Source: Evernia prunastri (Eukaryota > Ascomycota > Lecanoromycetes > Lecanorales > Parmeliaceae). Taken from it: 64,000 bases of DNA. Shown here piece by piece: positions 33,321-45,699 of the stretch. Position numbers and translations under genes: made by a program. Each line of letters begins with the position of its first letter. The first letter of the stretch is position 1. The notes beneath the pieces are model-generated. The model saw nothing but the letters and a program-made list of their open reading frames with translations, did not search any database and was not told the origin of the DNA. The DNA is taken from positions 123,018 to 187,017 of the forward strand of contig NKYR01000048.1 in NCBI GenBank assembly GCA_003184365.1, in the 5' to 3' direction.

Positions 33321-33986
33321 TCTTCGATATCCGGTCCCGCCGTTGTGTGGTGGACATTACAAGACTCTGACCCAAAGGAGCTTCAGAAAAAACTATATTC
33401 AATCACATCACGTGCTTACACTCTCGACCATTCCTGTATTGTTCGGTAGGGAGCCATGAGATCGAGATTTTCGGTAAATGACAAGGTCGGCCAATGCGTT
33501 TCTATGTTCTAGAACGGCTTTTGACTTTTTGTACTTCTGATGGTTTCTTACGGGAGGAGGTCGCTTTCGGAAGGAGGCATCCACTCTTAGTTTGAAACGC
33601 CTATGCTTCAAGGGAAAGAGCGATGAATTTCACCCATTGCACCTTGTCGTTCTGCGTTTCATGTTACGTAAATCAGCATCAAGGCGACCGATGGAACACT
33701 GCCACCAGACCGCACGCGAGAGGTCTACGATCGTCGCATTGAGATGGGACGTGAGCTCCATTAAGCACTGAACACCTTCACCTGGGTGAAACGCGATACT
33801 GCGAGCCTATACGAAAGCTACTCCAAAGAAACTGAGCCCTTTAAAGTGCCTCTGGCGACGCAAAAGCAACTGGACATCTTGGGTGTCGAGAGCGCAGGAT
33901 GGTCATTCGTAGATGTCAGGAAAAGGGCTCAAGCAAACACACTGACGTTGCCTACTCAAACTGGTTCAATGGGAAAGACGGGGTGA
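33321..33986 (+). pseudogene. broken coding remnants downstream of HET-like protein B
   Basis: Two open pieces in the same frame as protein B. The first runs from the TAG to about 33,450. The second starts at 33672 (ATDGTLPPDRTREVYDRRIE), is broken by a TAA at 33762-33764, continues with LNTFTWVKRDTASLYESYSK and stops at 33984-33986. They could be the decayed C-terminus of protein B or a separate dead gene. No family is recognised. Confidence 0.4.
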
Positions 33987-34039
33987 TAATATGTCATGAG
34001 AACGATAAGGGACGAGACAGTAACCCACCAAGAATGTGA

Positions 34040-34546
34040 CCATCAGATCTCATTTGGCAGTCATTCGTTTTGTCGGCAGAAAAAGCGCAGACTGGTCCTT
34101 CCAGACTACGCATGATTGCTCGCCACGGCGTACAGAATGAACGTACTCGAATGGTCATTTGGCAAGCCGCACGAGAGCCGGCAATCTCGCCTACGCGAGA
34201 GGATGGGTACAGGGAATATCTTCCGCCAGACGAAGGCTTTTTTGCACTGCTGGGAAGTGTCAATGGATCGAGCACAATGCGGATGCTCATCGACCATAAA
34301 GGTCGGATTGGCTACAAGACAGTCATGAAGATCATTGTATTTGGGTGCAACAGTGCCGCGGATACTGGCGATTTTAGAAAGCATCGAACGTTCATGATTG
34401 TACTTTCAAATGAACAAAAGCCGATAGAGCTAGAGCTGCCGCAAGCAACGGTCAACCGCGTCAGAAGGATCATGAACCGAGTGGTGCCTGACACAGCATC
34501 ATCCGACCTTTTGATGAAAGCAATCAGAGACGATCCCGGTTCTTGA
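34040..34546 (+). CDS. hypothetical protein fragment
   Basis: An open frame of about 168 codons ends at 34546 and has no ATG at a natural start. Its composition is coding-like (REDGYREYLPPDEGFFALLG; KHRTFMIVLSNEQKPIELEL). It may be the 3' exon of the broken locus to its left. A second open frame (34543-34986) with a hydrophobic segment overlaps its stop and is not convincing. No domain is recognised. Confidence 0.35.
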   Translation, partial: PSDLIWQSFVLSAEKAQTGPSRLRMIARHGVQNERTRMVIWQAAREPAISPTREDGYREYLPPDEGFFALLGSVNGSSTMRMLIDHKGRIGYKTVMKIIVFGCNSAADTGDFRKHRTFMIVLSNEQKPIELELPQATVNRVRRIMNRVVPDTASSDLLMKAIRDDPGS

Positions 34547-35232
34547 CATCGGTGAGAGATCAACCAGAAGGATTCACGAGAGTTGTTATGAATACACGAG
34601 GGTGGAGGCGGTCTTCGGATGTACGGCGGTCCATAACGTCGGGGTCGGCCATCGTGAGCCTGCAACAGCTTGTGGACGGATTCTTCCCCGGGTTGATCGG
34701 GGTAGTGGCCATACTACCACTCATCATCTTTCTTGGAGACAAAGTCCAACCCTACGCCTCCACGCGGTGTCTCTGGGTGCCTTTTCCTCGTGGAAGAGGT
34801 AGCAGAGTAGGGTGGCAACGGCACAAAGCAAAGAGTACGAAAATGCCAAGATCCGCGAATACTCAAACTTGCTCAGGGTCACGTGGAATCCGTTTTTTTT
34901 TTTGGCCTAAGCTTCACGCTATCGGCAACCATCGAGTAAATCCATTAAATTTTCAAACGCTTGAGACACAGCACATCACAGACTGAGAGACCAACTTGAC
35001 GGACGTATCGCAACTTCTCAAGAAATTTAAACGAAGAAAGTGGCTTTGACCATCGCTTCCACTGCCTTTATTGTATATGTGCAAATGAGACATCGCTGGC
35101 TTCTGGTTTTCCCTGCTTGATACCAATCATTCTGCTCACGTCTAACTCGACGAGTGCCGGGTGCAAGGAGATTTTGCTTTGATACCAAAACATTGGAACG
35201 ACGTCCTCTTCGACTGTTAAGGCAATCTTCTT
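34547..35232. other. intergenic, no confident gene
   Basis: Contains a T run at about 34,892 and an open frame with a short hydrophobic stretch (VAILPLIIFLG). Nothing else was recognised. Confidence 0.4.
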
Positions 35233-36512
35233 ATGCAACAAGTATTGTTATCATCTGAACGGGACATAGAGCATTCGAAAGTTGAAATGAGCTCAGCAGC
35301 TTCGGTACTATCAAGCGAAACTTCCCAGAACTCAGCCCAAAAACATCAAACCCCGACACCACTGGACCATGAATCTTCAGTCTGGCATCGTCCAGATGTG
35401 GACGACCCGGAGCATTTTCCCCCATTCCATCCGTTGAGCCGTATCCGCGATTATTGGGCCAGTTTCGCGGGAAAAGAGCCGTCTGCATCTGAAATGAGGG
35501 AAGCAATAAGAATGGAGCTGAAAATATACTGGTATGACTATAGAGAAGAAGTGTTTGGCGGAAATATGAGACGTGCGTGGACGAGTTGCTGGGGTGACAT
35601 GTCAACGCTTTATTCCGGAGATCCGTCAAGAGACAATGTTGGTGCCCTCCAGCTCCGAAAATTTTGCAACAAACCTACGGCGCTGTATTAGGCTATTTCT
35701 GGTCAATTTGATGGTTATTGCCCACGCCTGATATATGGATGCATCTACAAAGAGTGGTTTCGCTGCAATAATCGAGCGCCAAGGTTGGATTCGATTTTTT
35801 TTTTGCAAACCCAGTCCGCATCACCTCGACTGGGCCTACTACGATAGGCGGTATACTTGAGGCACATCAGTGTTTTTGTGAACTCACATCCTCGCTTCTG
35901 GACGGCATTCGACGCCATGGAGGTGCGTACGCCGATATGCGTGCTTGGCCGGACGTATTCAAATTGCTTCCAGTCTGTTGGGCTATCATTGTGGTTCTTG
36001 ACGAGCTCGGTCCGGAACCTGAGTATGATCCTGACGGATTTATCCTTTTAGACGACGTACTCCGGAGCCAAAGTTTTTTGATGATTCGGACTGGTGAGGA
36101 ATCCGGTCTCAGCGCGCCTATCAGTTTTCAAAGTGTAAGAGAGCAGGCACTGCCTCTGGCTAGACCTGACAGAGGATCTAACAACTGCGTTGATGCAGTC
36201 CGGGTCACTCTGGCAACAGCCGTACGGTTCGTTGCCGATCTACAGCGAAGAGAAGAAGCAGCAATCCCAGAATCAGCGCCCACATCAATCGAACAAGATC
36301 TCAATCCACCCTTTCCTCGCGCCAAGATAGGCCCAGGCAATATCCCCAACGTCGAAGAATGGGTTGATCAGTGCATGCAAATGGCAGACGAGAATGGAAT
36401 AAAGAGTATCCAGCCTACACGCCAGGCCTTGTTGAACGTCCGAGCGGCGCAGCGAGGAGAGCACACACCTGATAGGATGATGCCTTACTACTGGAGCTGC
36501 AGGTGGAGATGA
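35233..36512 (+). pseudogene. unknown gene with in-frame TAG and poly-T frameshift
   Basis: Reading starts at the ATG at 35233 (or 35287). After 152 codons it meets a TAG at 35689-35691. The same frame continues (GQFDGYCPRLIYGCIYKEWF) to a run of ten T at 35795-35804. Beyond it, coding resumes in the next frame (GPTTIGGILEAHQCFCELTS, WAIIVVLDELGPEPEYDPDG) to the stop at 36512. Eleven T would keep the frame. Alternatively an intron ending in CCCAG near 35,813 removes both breaks, but it would also remove coding-like sequence. The protein family is not recognised. Proximity to HET-like genes suggests an accessory role only. Confidence 0.55.
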
Positions 36513-38231
36513 GGACTCTATCTCGGGGTTTCACTCTCGGAAAACGGTACACTAGATTCGCCTTCGGGGGACATGGGAGGTTGGAGATATTGGCAATCGG
36601 TTTACAAATACACAAGCGGGCGGATATGGCTGTACTGTAAATGATCGCTTAGAGAATGTAAGCGCGCCCTGCTCGCTTCGAATTGAGGAGGCATCGTCAA
36701 GGCTGTACGGATGGATGGTGTTGATAAGCGTACCGGTGTAGAGTAGGCTAAGGAGTATCTAGTGCTGTCGCTCCAGGTCACAACTGTATTTGGGCGGTTT
36801 ACCACTCGAACCAAGGAATCATTACCATTGTTTAGTCTCTTGACGTTTAGAATTAAACCCCAGGCTTTGGTGGAGGGTTGGTGTGATTCTTAATAGTGGT
36901 TTTGACATAGTATCTATGATTTTGGTGTTAAAGCTCGGAGATGAATGACTTTTGACCGGTACGAGAGAGCCGAATCCCATGCTTCGATGCCTTTCAAATG
37001 TCTTCATATGCTTGATCTTGCGCTTCGGGTCTCATACTAGCGGCAAAGAGTTTCCAGAGTGAAAGCGCCACCAAATATGGTGTGCGAAGGCCTGCGAATA
37101 GATTGCCCCTGAAGTGCTCTTCTTCACGTCCAATACCGGATGCCAATCCCAGGGCAAATGGAGACGTCAATTAACAACGCAGCAAAGTTTCTTATCCAGT
37201 CTTATTCCTCTTCGACTTCGACTTGTTCGAGACGAAGACGGACCTTGGGCATCTAAACGTCAAAAATCCCGGCATGTGCTTACCAGACCAGACAGCTTGG
37301 AACACCAGCTGAAGCGCAACGGCGAATTTTGGGGACGCAGAGGGTCGCCAAGGATAAGGAGAGGGCGACCGAGAGAGCGTAGGACGACAGGCAAAGAGGA
37401 CCTTGGAGTGTGCCGGCAAAAAAGATAAAGGCTGAAGCATGAAAAATCGCGATGGTGGTGGTCGATATTGGTTTTTTTAGACTGGGAATGGCGGCGTTGG
37501 AGCTCAAAGCGATTGACGCAGCAGCTGTACAGCGTGCGATACAAGTACTAGCGAGCAGTCACAATGACCGGAATAGAGGAGCCGGTTCAAGCTCAACTAT
37601 GCGAGCGACAAAGGGACGGGATGTGGAGGAACCAGACCTTGGACATCAAGAGTGTCAAGGAAGACAAGGGGGATATTTTAAGATATTTATATAGTTGTAA
37701 GGGAATGAGAGTCCTCTCCCTTACCGGGCCTTTTTCGGTGGACACGCGCTCGAAGGCTAGTTCTAGTCCTGGAAGGTTGCACCGCCGTCGATCTAACCTC
37801 TGCAAAATTCCTAGCGGACTCCTTGTGTAGCCGTAAGAGAATACATAGTGGAAGTCTCTGATAATCACGTCATTATGCAAGAGCTCACCCATGCCATGGA
37901 CGGAGTCTCAATCACCCAAGATATTCCGCCTTCGCGCAACAACGACCCAAGTCACGTTACAACAGAGCGTCGCTTACCCGATGCGAGGTTGGGGTGAGGG
38001 TGGGGCGGATTTATGTCGTCTGGCTGATGCAGTATTGGATGGACCGAGGCTGTGATGTTTGGCGTGCCAAGCCACTAGCACCGTAGGGCTGCTTGCCGTT
38101 TTCTATCACTCAGCGGAGAGCTCACTATTACTTTAGTATGATAATGATTCAGCCACTAATCATCATGCGATCGAGCCGATGGAGATGAGTTCTCGCGACA
38201 GGGTCCCCATGCCGTCCACTTCTCAATCGTC
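36513..38231. other. intergenic, nothing recognised
   Basis: No gene with supporting motifs. A minus-strand frame at 37,280-37,510 is hydrophobic (AFIFFAGTLQGPLCLSSYAL) and ends at a GTAAGC donor-like site, but has no ATG. The right end is the promoter of VPS54. Confidence 0.45.
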
Positions 38232-41200
38232 ATGTCATTTTCGAACCCGAGGCCATCAGCCGACACTCAAGGATCGCCCTTTGCCAGCTCGTCATCAACG
38301 TCTCAGCACCCTGTTCCCCAGAGCGACTCACCTCAGAGGCCGGGTCGGTATGGGCATAGCCGAGGCCGAGGCTCAACCTCGAGCTCTATTACATCAATCG
38401 GCGGAGTCTTGGACACGGCGATACAGAGCAGAGATTCTATAGCGGAAGCGGGCAACAACGGTTCGTGCAACACTTGAGCCGTTCCCTTGTTGAGCACATT
38501 CTAATGTCTGCCATTGAAGCCATCGCCACTCTTCTCCAGCCACCTATCGTTCGTACCGGTCTTCTACCACATGCATCGGTCCCAAGCGCACAAAAGCTCC
38601 CTTCAGCCAAAGAAATCCCTCCCGTCACTCTGACGAACATCCCCCATGTCGACCCATCATCGTTCCTACCCTACCTCAAACAAGCAGGCTCTTTATACGA
38701 TGCCTTCCAGCGGGCAAAAGAGGGCGAAGGGACCGGGCCGTCGCAAGTCAGAAGTTCTCGAGCTTCTTCGAAAAGTGAGCAGTCGTCAGGCTTTCTAGGT
38801 CCAGGCCACCAAAGTCGACAAGCAAGTATATCTAGCGCGCAGAAACCGGGAGATATTCTCACAGCACTCGGGTCACCACCAGAAAGGCCACAGTCTAAGA
38901 GAAAGAGTAGCGGAGGAATCTCTCGGCGAGGACCGCTTCCGGTGGCGCCATTATCGACCGTTCCACAGGTCTACTTCGATCCAGACTTCCATCTGGAAAA
39001 CCCTCGGACGTTTGATATCGTGAGCGAAAGGTCTGAAATTGTACGGCCTCCACCCGGGGCGAATGGAATTTCGCCGACACCAGGGACAGGGGGGAGGAAA
39101 GCGCTAGCGACCAATGCCATCCTGCAAGAGAAACTCTCATGGTACATGGACACTGTAGAGGTCCATCTTATATCATCCATCTCCACAGCCTCCACTTCTT
39201 TCTTTGCCGCTCTTGGTTCACTACGAGATTTGCACATGGAAGCGTCGGCTTCTGTAGCCAAGATACAGGCGCTAAGATCGGATCTAGCTAGATTGGACAA
39301 AAGTATGGCGGTTGGAGGTCTCAAAGTCGTCGCTATGCGAAGGCGCCGCGAAAATGTACGAAAATTAGGTGATGCTGTCCATCAATTACGTGATGTAGTC
39401 GATGCCGTTGCTCGCTGCGAGGACCAAGTGGACCAAGGGGAGATTGAGGAAGCTTTGCAAGGATTGACCAAGGTGGAGAGGCTGATAGCAGGGGAACAAC
39501 TGGAGCCTAAACTTGTTAACGCGAATGAAGCTACACCTGGCGATGGCAACCTGATCGATCTCCGTGGCATTAAGGCCCTGGACGGCGCCAGTGCCGAGAT
39601 TGCGTTCTTGAGAGAAAGGATAGGCAAAAGTTTTGAGGCAAGGTTTCTGGAAGCTCTGCTGGCTGATCTGCGGAAGCACGTTGACACCGTGCCTCCAAGC
39701 GCTACCTTCCAAAGATGGGACAAGGCTTCGCAGAGATCTCGAGGCACCCATGCAAGAACAACATCCGTATATCCAGCTTTCCTACAAGTAGAAGAACCAC
39801 TCCGCGCAAATCTACGGTCAAATCTAGATGGATTGGCCCAATCGGACTCTCTGAAGCCTGCAACAACCGCTTACCGAGAGGCTGTTTGGAAAGAGGTTAA
39901 GACCTTGATCCGACGACATCTGCCAAGTTCTAGCGATGATGACAATGAATCGACAATGTCAGCTTCTACACAAGGTGGCAGACATCTAACACAACAAGAG
40001 AAGTCTAGTCTCTTAGCAAGGAATCTTCGCGCTCTTGAGCCGGAGGATGCAGAGGACATGCTCAAGAAGATATATTCAAACGTCGGTGAGGCCTTGCGCA
40101 GACTGGGGACTCAAGTAAAGGTCATATTGGACATCACGAGTAGCTTTAGTAACGCCCCAGCACCGAAGCCTCCAAGGTCGCCCATGAGTCCACCAGCCGC
40201 CAATTGGAACAGCTATATAGGCGTCACTCCAGTCGATTCAGCGACCCTTGGGACAGCTCAACAGGAGGACATCCAGCAGACGCTAGATATGTCAAATCTC
40301 TTAGGTCAAGCCGTGGACATTGCCCAAACTCAAATCACAAAGATCCTCAAGGTTCGGTCAGAGCAAAGCACACGACTTCCCTTACCGCAATTCTTACGAT
40401 ACTTTCACCTTAACAGGCTCTTCGCAGATGAATGTGAGGCGGTGTCTGGACGAGGAGGTGTGGCTCTCAAAACCGTCGTCAATGCCCATATCATCGATTA
40501 CGTACACCACGCGGCAGATGCAGAGCGACAACACCTGGTAGCAGGTATGGATGCTGATCGATGGGATGCGAAAGACTTTGATGACTCTGATTCGCAACTA
40601 TTATCTCAGATTATAGAGGCTGGCACTAGAGAAATCGAGCCGTGGGTCAGGGCTTCAATAATATGGAGCGATGACCCAGCCGGGGTCAATGGAGAGCAAC
40701 AGACCAACGGAGCTGTGACAAATGGTTCTACTCCGAAAGACAAGACACGCCCAGCCATCATTGACGAGCAAAGATTCCTTCTTCCCGACTCAGCACTCAT
40801 CGTTATCAACGGCATTGGCCATTTTGAGCAGCTTATGACTGGGGTACCGAGCATGACGCAAGAACTCACCTCATCACTTCTCGAATACCTGAAGCTTTTC
40901 AACTCCCGCTCTTCCCAACTCATTCTCGGAGCCGGCGCAACAAGAAGTGCGGGCTTGAAAAACATCACTACAAAGCATCTCGCCCTTGCATCTCAGGCCC
41001 TGAGCTTCGTCACGGCGCTGACGCCTTACGTCCGAGAATTCGTGCGAAGGCATTCACCCAGCGCTGGAAGTTTGATGGTGGAGTTCGATAAAGTCAAGCG
41101 ACTCTATCAGGAGCATCAAGCAGGAATCAACGACAAGCTAGTAGACATCATGAGCGGACGGGCTACGACACATGTCAATGTCATGAAGAAGATGGACTGG

Positions 41201-41632
41201 GACTCGCCAACGGCAGGCCACGCAGTCAGCCCTTACATGGAAACACTGGTAAAAGAGACGACGACGCTACACAAAGTACTCAGCAAGCATTTGCCCGATA
41301 TGACAGTACAGATGATCATGGACCCAGTATTCAGCAGCTACCGCGAGCAGTGGGGTAAGGCGTTCCACGATGTGGACGTCAAAACGGTAGCTGGGAAAGA
41401 ACGGTACGCACGAAAACCATTTCCATAATCCCTACTGAGACCCCCTGATCCTAACTGAATCTCTAGGATGCTCCGTGACACCGAATTCTTCAAGTCCCGA
41501 ATCTCCAAGATCGATGGCGCGGGCGATATTGGAGAGCACATCGTGAACATCGTGAATGCCAAGGCTATCGCCGCAGCGCCGGAGGCACATAAGGAGTTGC
41601 TTTCCATCGCTGATAAACTAATGGAGAAGTAA
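38232..41632 (+). CDS. VPS54: Vps54, subunit of the GARP tethering complex
   Basis: Exons 38232-38460, 38520-41403 and 41467-41632 give 1,092 residues. Introns of 59 and 63 bp are canonical, and the last join recreates GKERMLRDTEFFKSRISKID, a C-terminal block conserved in Vps54. The middle N-terminal region (VYFDPDFHLENPRTFDIVSE; LQEKLSWYMDTVEVHLISSI) is the Vps54 N-terminal domain. The C-terminal Vps54-like domain starts near residue 690 (LPQFLRYFHLNRLFADECEA). In yeast, Vps54 with Vps51-53 tethers endosome-derived vesicles at the trans-Golgi. The first about 75 residues are Ser/Pro/Gly-rich and disordered. The length matches filamentous-fungal orthologues. The gene converges on ERG20. Confidence 0.93.
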
Positions 41633-42085
41633 GAGGTGAAGACATGAGCTATTATGCTCATCCTTTAGATGACCACCTTATATTGCTTGAATGGGCTACT
41701 TTGCGTACGTTATGATACTAATTCTTCTTCTTCTCTGATTGTAATTTGCTCACAAGAACTTATTTTGTTGGCGTTGGACCATGTATGCATAGCAAGGCGC
41801 TTAGACGGGTCAGGGACAGCTATAGCTTTAGGCTACAGGCTTTTGGCTTTTGGCTTTTGAGGTGTACGTGTAGACAATGTGCCATTACGGATGTGACGGC
41901 CATGAATCCAGGTACTTGTGATATCTGTATACAGATCTTCTAAAGCAAATCATACCAAGCATATACGTGTCCACCAGCAGCCGTAGCCGCAGATGCCGTC
42001 AAAATGCCATGCGCCGCTATGTTGAATGGTTCCTGCATATCTACGCAACCGGATCTCTTCGCTCAAACTGACCGCGTCGGACAAC
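41633..42085. other. convergent 3' intergenic region, VPS54 / ERG20
   Basis: 453 bp between two convergent stop codons, holding both 3' ends. No further feature was recognised. Confidence 0.5.
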
Positions 42086-43291
42086 TCATTTCTTCCTCCC
42101 GTAAATCTTCCCCAAGAAGCCCTCAAACACGCTCCTCTTCAACCCGCCACTCTCATCTACTGTCTCGATCATCTTCCTGATCCTCCCCACAACATCCTGC
42201 TCGTAATCCAAATACACCTGTTCCAACTTCAACTCCTCGAACACTCCCTTGACCCTCCTCTCTTTCGCTGCATCCTTGCGTCCGTAGCATTCGTCCAGGA
42301 CCTCCCTCTGTTCCGTACTCGCCCTTTTCAGCGCCTGGTTGATGATCCACGAGCACTTATTGTCCTGGATATCCGTCCCTATTTTCCCGATGGCCTCCGG
42401 GGAGCCGTACGCGTCGAGGTAGTCGTCCTGTATCTGGAAATACTCCCCGAGGGGAATGAGGATGTCTTCGCACGATTTGAGGTTGGCGGGCGTGGCGAGC
42501 TCGAGGTAGTGGAGGGAGAGGGCGACGGGGAGGTAGAAGGAGTAGTACGCCGTCTTGTAGATGACGATGAAGCGGTGTTTCTCCGGGGAGAAGTTGTCGA
42601 GGTCGACGTGGTCTTCCGGCGCCGTGAGCAGGTCGCAGAGCTGGCCGACTTCGGTCTGGAAGGTGGTGGTGTGGAAGAGTTCGATCATGTCGGCGTAGCC
42701 CCGGTGGCGCCGGAAGTGTTTCTTGAGCAGGATGTAAATCGACATCTCGAGCATGAAGGCGTCGTTGATGGCTATCATCCCCACGCCCGGCTTGCGGTAC
42801 CAGCACGGTTGGCCCCGGCGGGTGATCGAGGAGTCCATTATGTCGTCTGATACGAGGAAGAATGCTTGGAGCAGCTCGGTGAGCCAGCCGAGGGTGGCGG
42901 TGAGGAAGTATTCGTTCTCTTCGAGGGGGCGGGAGAGGAGGAGGGAGGTGGAGTCTGGGACGGAGAGGCCGCGGTTGCATTTTCCGCCCATGGTATTGTG
43001 GTGCAGTGACTGGATGAAGGAAATTGTTAGCTTTGCACTCAATTGAATCATGACAAGGCACCGGTAGATTTATATAGACTTCGGATAGTCTTTAGACCAT
43101 ACATCTGTATACCACTTCAAAGCCTCTTCTGGAAGGTTGTATTGCCTGGCATTCTCCTCCAAGTCTTTGACGAGCTTGGGGAAGACGGTCTCGAAGTCCT
43201 TGAGCTTGTTGGATGAGGACGTAGGGGTTGATATTGGCACCTCATTGTCTGTAGCCTGCTGCGACTTTTGGGATGTCGGTAGGAAAGGCAT
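42086..43291 (-). CDS. ERG20: farnesyl diphosphate synthase
   Basis: Exons 43291-43103 and 43009-42086 join in phase 0 (93-bp intron, GTATGG donor, CTAAC branch, ATCCAG acceptor) to give 370 residues. The join yields HHNTMGGKCNRGLSVPD, the conserved lead-in of fungal enzymes. The first Asp-rich motif DDIMD is at 118-122 and the second, DDYLD, at 258-262. The two bulky residues before the first motif (FFLVS) fit C15 chain-length control. The enzyme condenses DMAPP and GPP with IPP in the cytosol to make FPP for sterols, dolichol, prenylation, heme A and ubiquinone. The N-terminus is about 20 residues longer than usual. It shares a 382-bp divergent promoter with CDC23. Confidence 0.95.
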
Positions 43292-43673
43292 TTTGCGAGA
43301 GTCAATGGGTCCAAGAATGGAATGTTGACTCTTTCGAGCTCACGAGGTCAATGCTCTTGAATTATGATCAGCGGCAGGGATAGCTTCTCTAGCGCCGGCG
43401 ATTGCAAATATCTAACCCCGACGTGTCTGGCTTGGCAACGACGCGGGCTCGCTGACAACACAGGTTGGTGTTGAGCAGCAGAAATCAGTGCGGTGATCTG
43501 GATACGAAGAAACATGAGGCTTGCGAGGGTATGTTTTGTCTTCGTGTAGATGACTCTAAGCTTTGCTTGAATATCTCCTTCACGTTGCGAAAGATTTCCA
43601 TCCCTCTGAGGTGACACGATTGAGAACCCTCTTCTGCCTTCTCAATATCTTTCACAAATTCTACCAAGCCGCA
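43292..43673. promoter_or_regulatory. 382-bp bidirectional promoter, ERG20 / CDC23
   Basis: The start codons of the farnesyl diphosphate synthase and CDC23 genes face away from each other across 382 bp. No specific sterol- or cell-cycle-response element was recognised. Confidence 0.5.
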
Positions 43674-45699
43674 ATGGCAGACTTCGGTAGAAGTAACACA
43701 GAGCAGCTACGCAGAACACTGCAGGAAGCTGTGGTCAAATGCTCAGAGCGATGTCTTTATCAATCAGCCAAGTGGTAGGTTCAGATTCATCTCGTCGGCG
43801 TCATTGGATCGGGTTTAATTGGCTATCAGGGCTGCAGAACTTTCCAACTCCCTCCCTGAGCCTGTCTCAACTTCTACTTCTTTTAATTCAGACCCGGACT
43901 CACAAATGCAAGATGCCGACCTACCTCTGTCAATGCCCACATATCTCTCCTCCAATTCAGACCCCGAAGAGGCTCGTCTTGAAGCGCAAGAGCTGCCAAA
44001 GTATTTACTGGCGAAGTCTTACTTCGATTGTCGGGAGTTTGACCGCTGTGCTGCCGTCTTCATACCCTCAGTTCTGCCTCGAGGACCTTTGACTCCAACA
44101 TCTCCCAACGCCAAGACACGCACGCTTCCAAAAGCAGCAAAGGGAAAGGCGAAAGAGTCGAGTCCACATACTGCGCCCGATCCAACATCTATAAGCCATG
44201 GATTGCCTCGCTTGAGCCAGAAATCTCTGTTCCTGGCCATGTACGCTAAATACATGTCAGGGGAAAAGCGAAAGGACGAGGACAGTGAAATGATACTTGG
44301 ACCAGCTGATGGTGGGGGAACGGTCAATAAAGAGCTTGTGGGTTTGGCCCGAAGCCTTGAGGGTTGGTTTTCGGACCGAGCTGCCAAAGGCCTGGACGGC
44401 AGTAATCAAGGATGGCTGGAGTATCTATACGGCATCGTCCTAGCCAAAGGAAAGACCGAAGAAGATGCCAAGGTTTGGCTGATCAGAAGCGTTCATCTAT
44501 GTCCCTTCAATTGGGGCGCTTGGCTTGAGTTGAAGGACTTACTGAACAGGTTCGAGGATCTTCAGGTGATTGTCCGAGACTTGCCACAGAATCTCATGAC
44601 CCTGATCTTCCATCTCTATGCAAGTCAGGAACTATATCAATACACGGAAACTACGCATAATCAACTGAATGATCTGGAAAGAATCTTCCCCGAAAGCCAG
44701 TTCCTAAAGACACAGCGAGCGCTGTTATTCTATCACTCCAAGGACTTTGATGAAGCTGAGTCCATCTTCTCCACCTTGATGCATGCCGATCCTCACAGGA
44801 TTGATTGTCTTGACCATTATTCCAACATACTTTACGTCATGTCCGCAAGACCTAAGCTTGCGTTTCTGGCTCAAGTTGCAACTGCAACGGACAAGTTCAG
44901 ACCAGAGACTTGCTGTGTCGTAGGAAACTACTACTCACTCAAATCGGAGCACGAAAAAGCCGTAGTGTACTTTCGGCGCGCACTGACTCTGGACCGCAAT
45001 TTCCTTTCGGCATGGACATTGATGGGTCATGAATACATAGAGATGAAGAACACGCATGCTGCAATCGAAAGCTATAGACGTGCAGTAGATGTCAACCGAA
45101 AAGATTATCGAGCTTGGTATGGACTTGGTCAGACCTATGAAGTACTCGAGATGCATCTCTACGCACTGTTTTACTTCCAACGCGCAGCAGGCCTTCGACC
45201 GTACGACCCCAAAATGTGGGAAGCCGTCGCTAGCTGTTACGACAAGGTCGATCGGCCTATTCAAAGCATCAAAGCCTACAAGAGGGCGCTCGTAGCCGGC
45301 ACGTACTACGATCAAGGAAGCTCCTTCGGCTCTAGTGCAACGAACGGAGAACCTCCACAAGGAACTTTGGACCCTGAAACATTGTATCGCCTTGCGCTTG
45401 TATACGAGAAGTTGGACCAGCAGGATGAAGCTGCCTCGTATATGGAAATGGCTCTGGCGCAAGAAGAAGGTTCTGGTGAGGGTGATGATGACGAGACCAG
45501 AGGATCTGGGACAGGGGTCACTGCTGCGACTTCCAAAGCGCGGATGTGGCTGGCACGATGGGAGTTCGCCAGGGGCGGTCTCGCACGGGCAATGGAGCTA
45601 GCGAATGAGATGTGCCATGATGGTGTGGAGGTGGAGGAGGCAAAGGCGCTGATTAGGGATTTGCGAGCCAGGATGGAATCCGGCAGATCGCCATCCTGA
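43674..45699 (+). CDS. CDC23: anaphase-promoting complex subunit Cdc23/APC8
   Basis: Exon 43674-43774 joins exon 43830-45699 across a 55-bp intron (GTAGGT, TATCAG) to give 656 residues. The N-terminus (LRRTLQEAVVKCSERCLYQS) matches the APC8 N-terminal domain. A long run of tetratricopeptide repeats begins in the middle, clearest from about residue 390 (AVVYFRRALTLDRNFLSAWT; AIESYRRAVDVNRKDYRAWY; ALFYFQRAAGLRPYDPKMWE). APC8 is a scaffold TPR subunit of the APC/C ubiquitin ligase that drives mitotic exit. Length and domain order are normal. The C-terminus is Gly/Glu-rich. Confidence 0.94.

Noticed and set aside
38465..41428. First impression of COG6 (conserved oligomeric Golgi subunit)
   Set aside because: The blocks VYFDPDFHLENPRTFDIVSE, LQEKLSWYMDTVEVHLISSI and the spliced C-terminus MLRDTEFFKSRISKID fit Vps54 of the GARP complex instead.
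42026..42850. Plus-strand 274-codon frame
   Set aside because: Shadow of the farnesyl diphosphate synthase gene.
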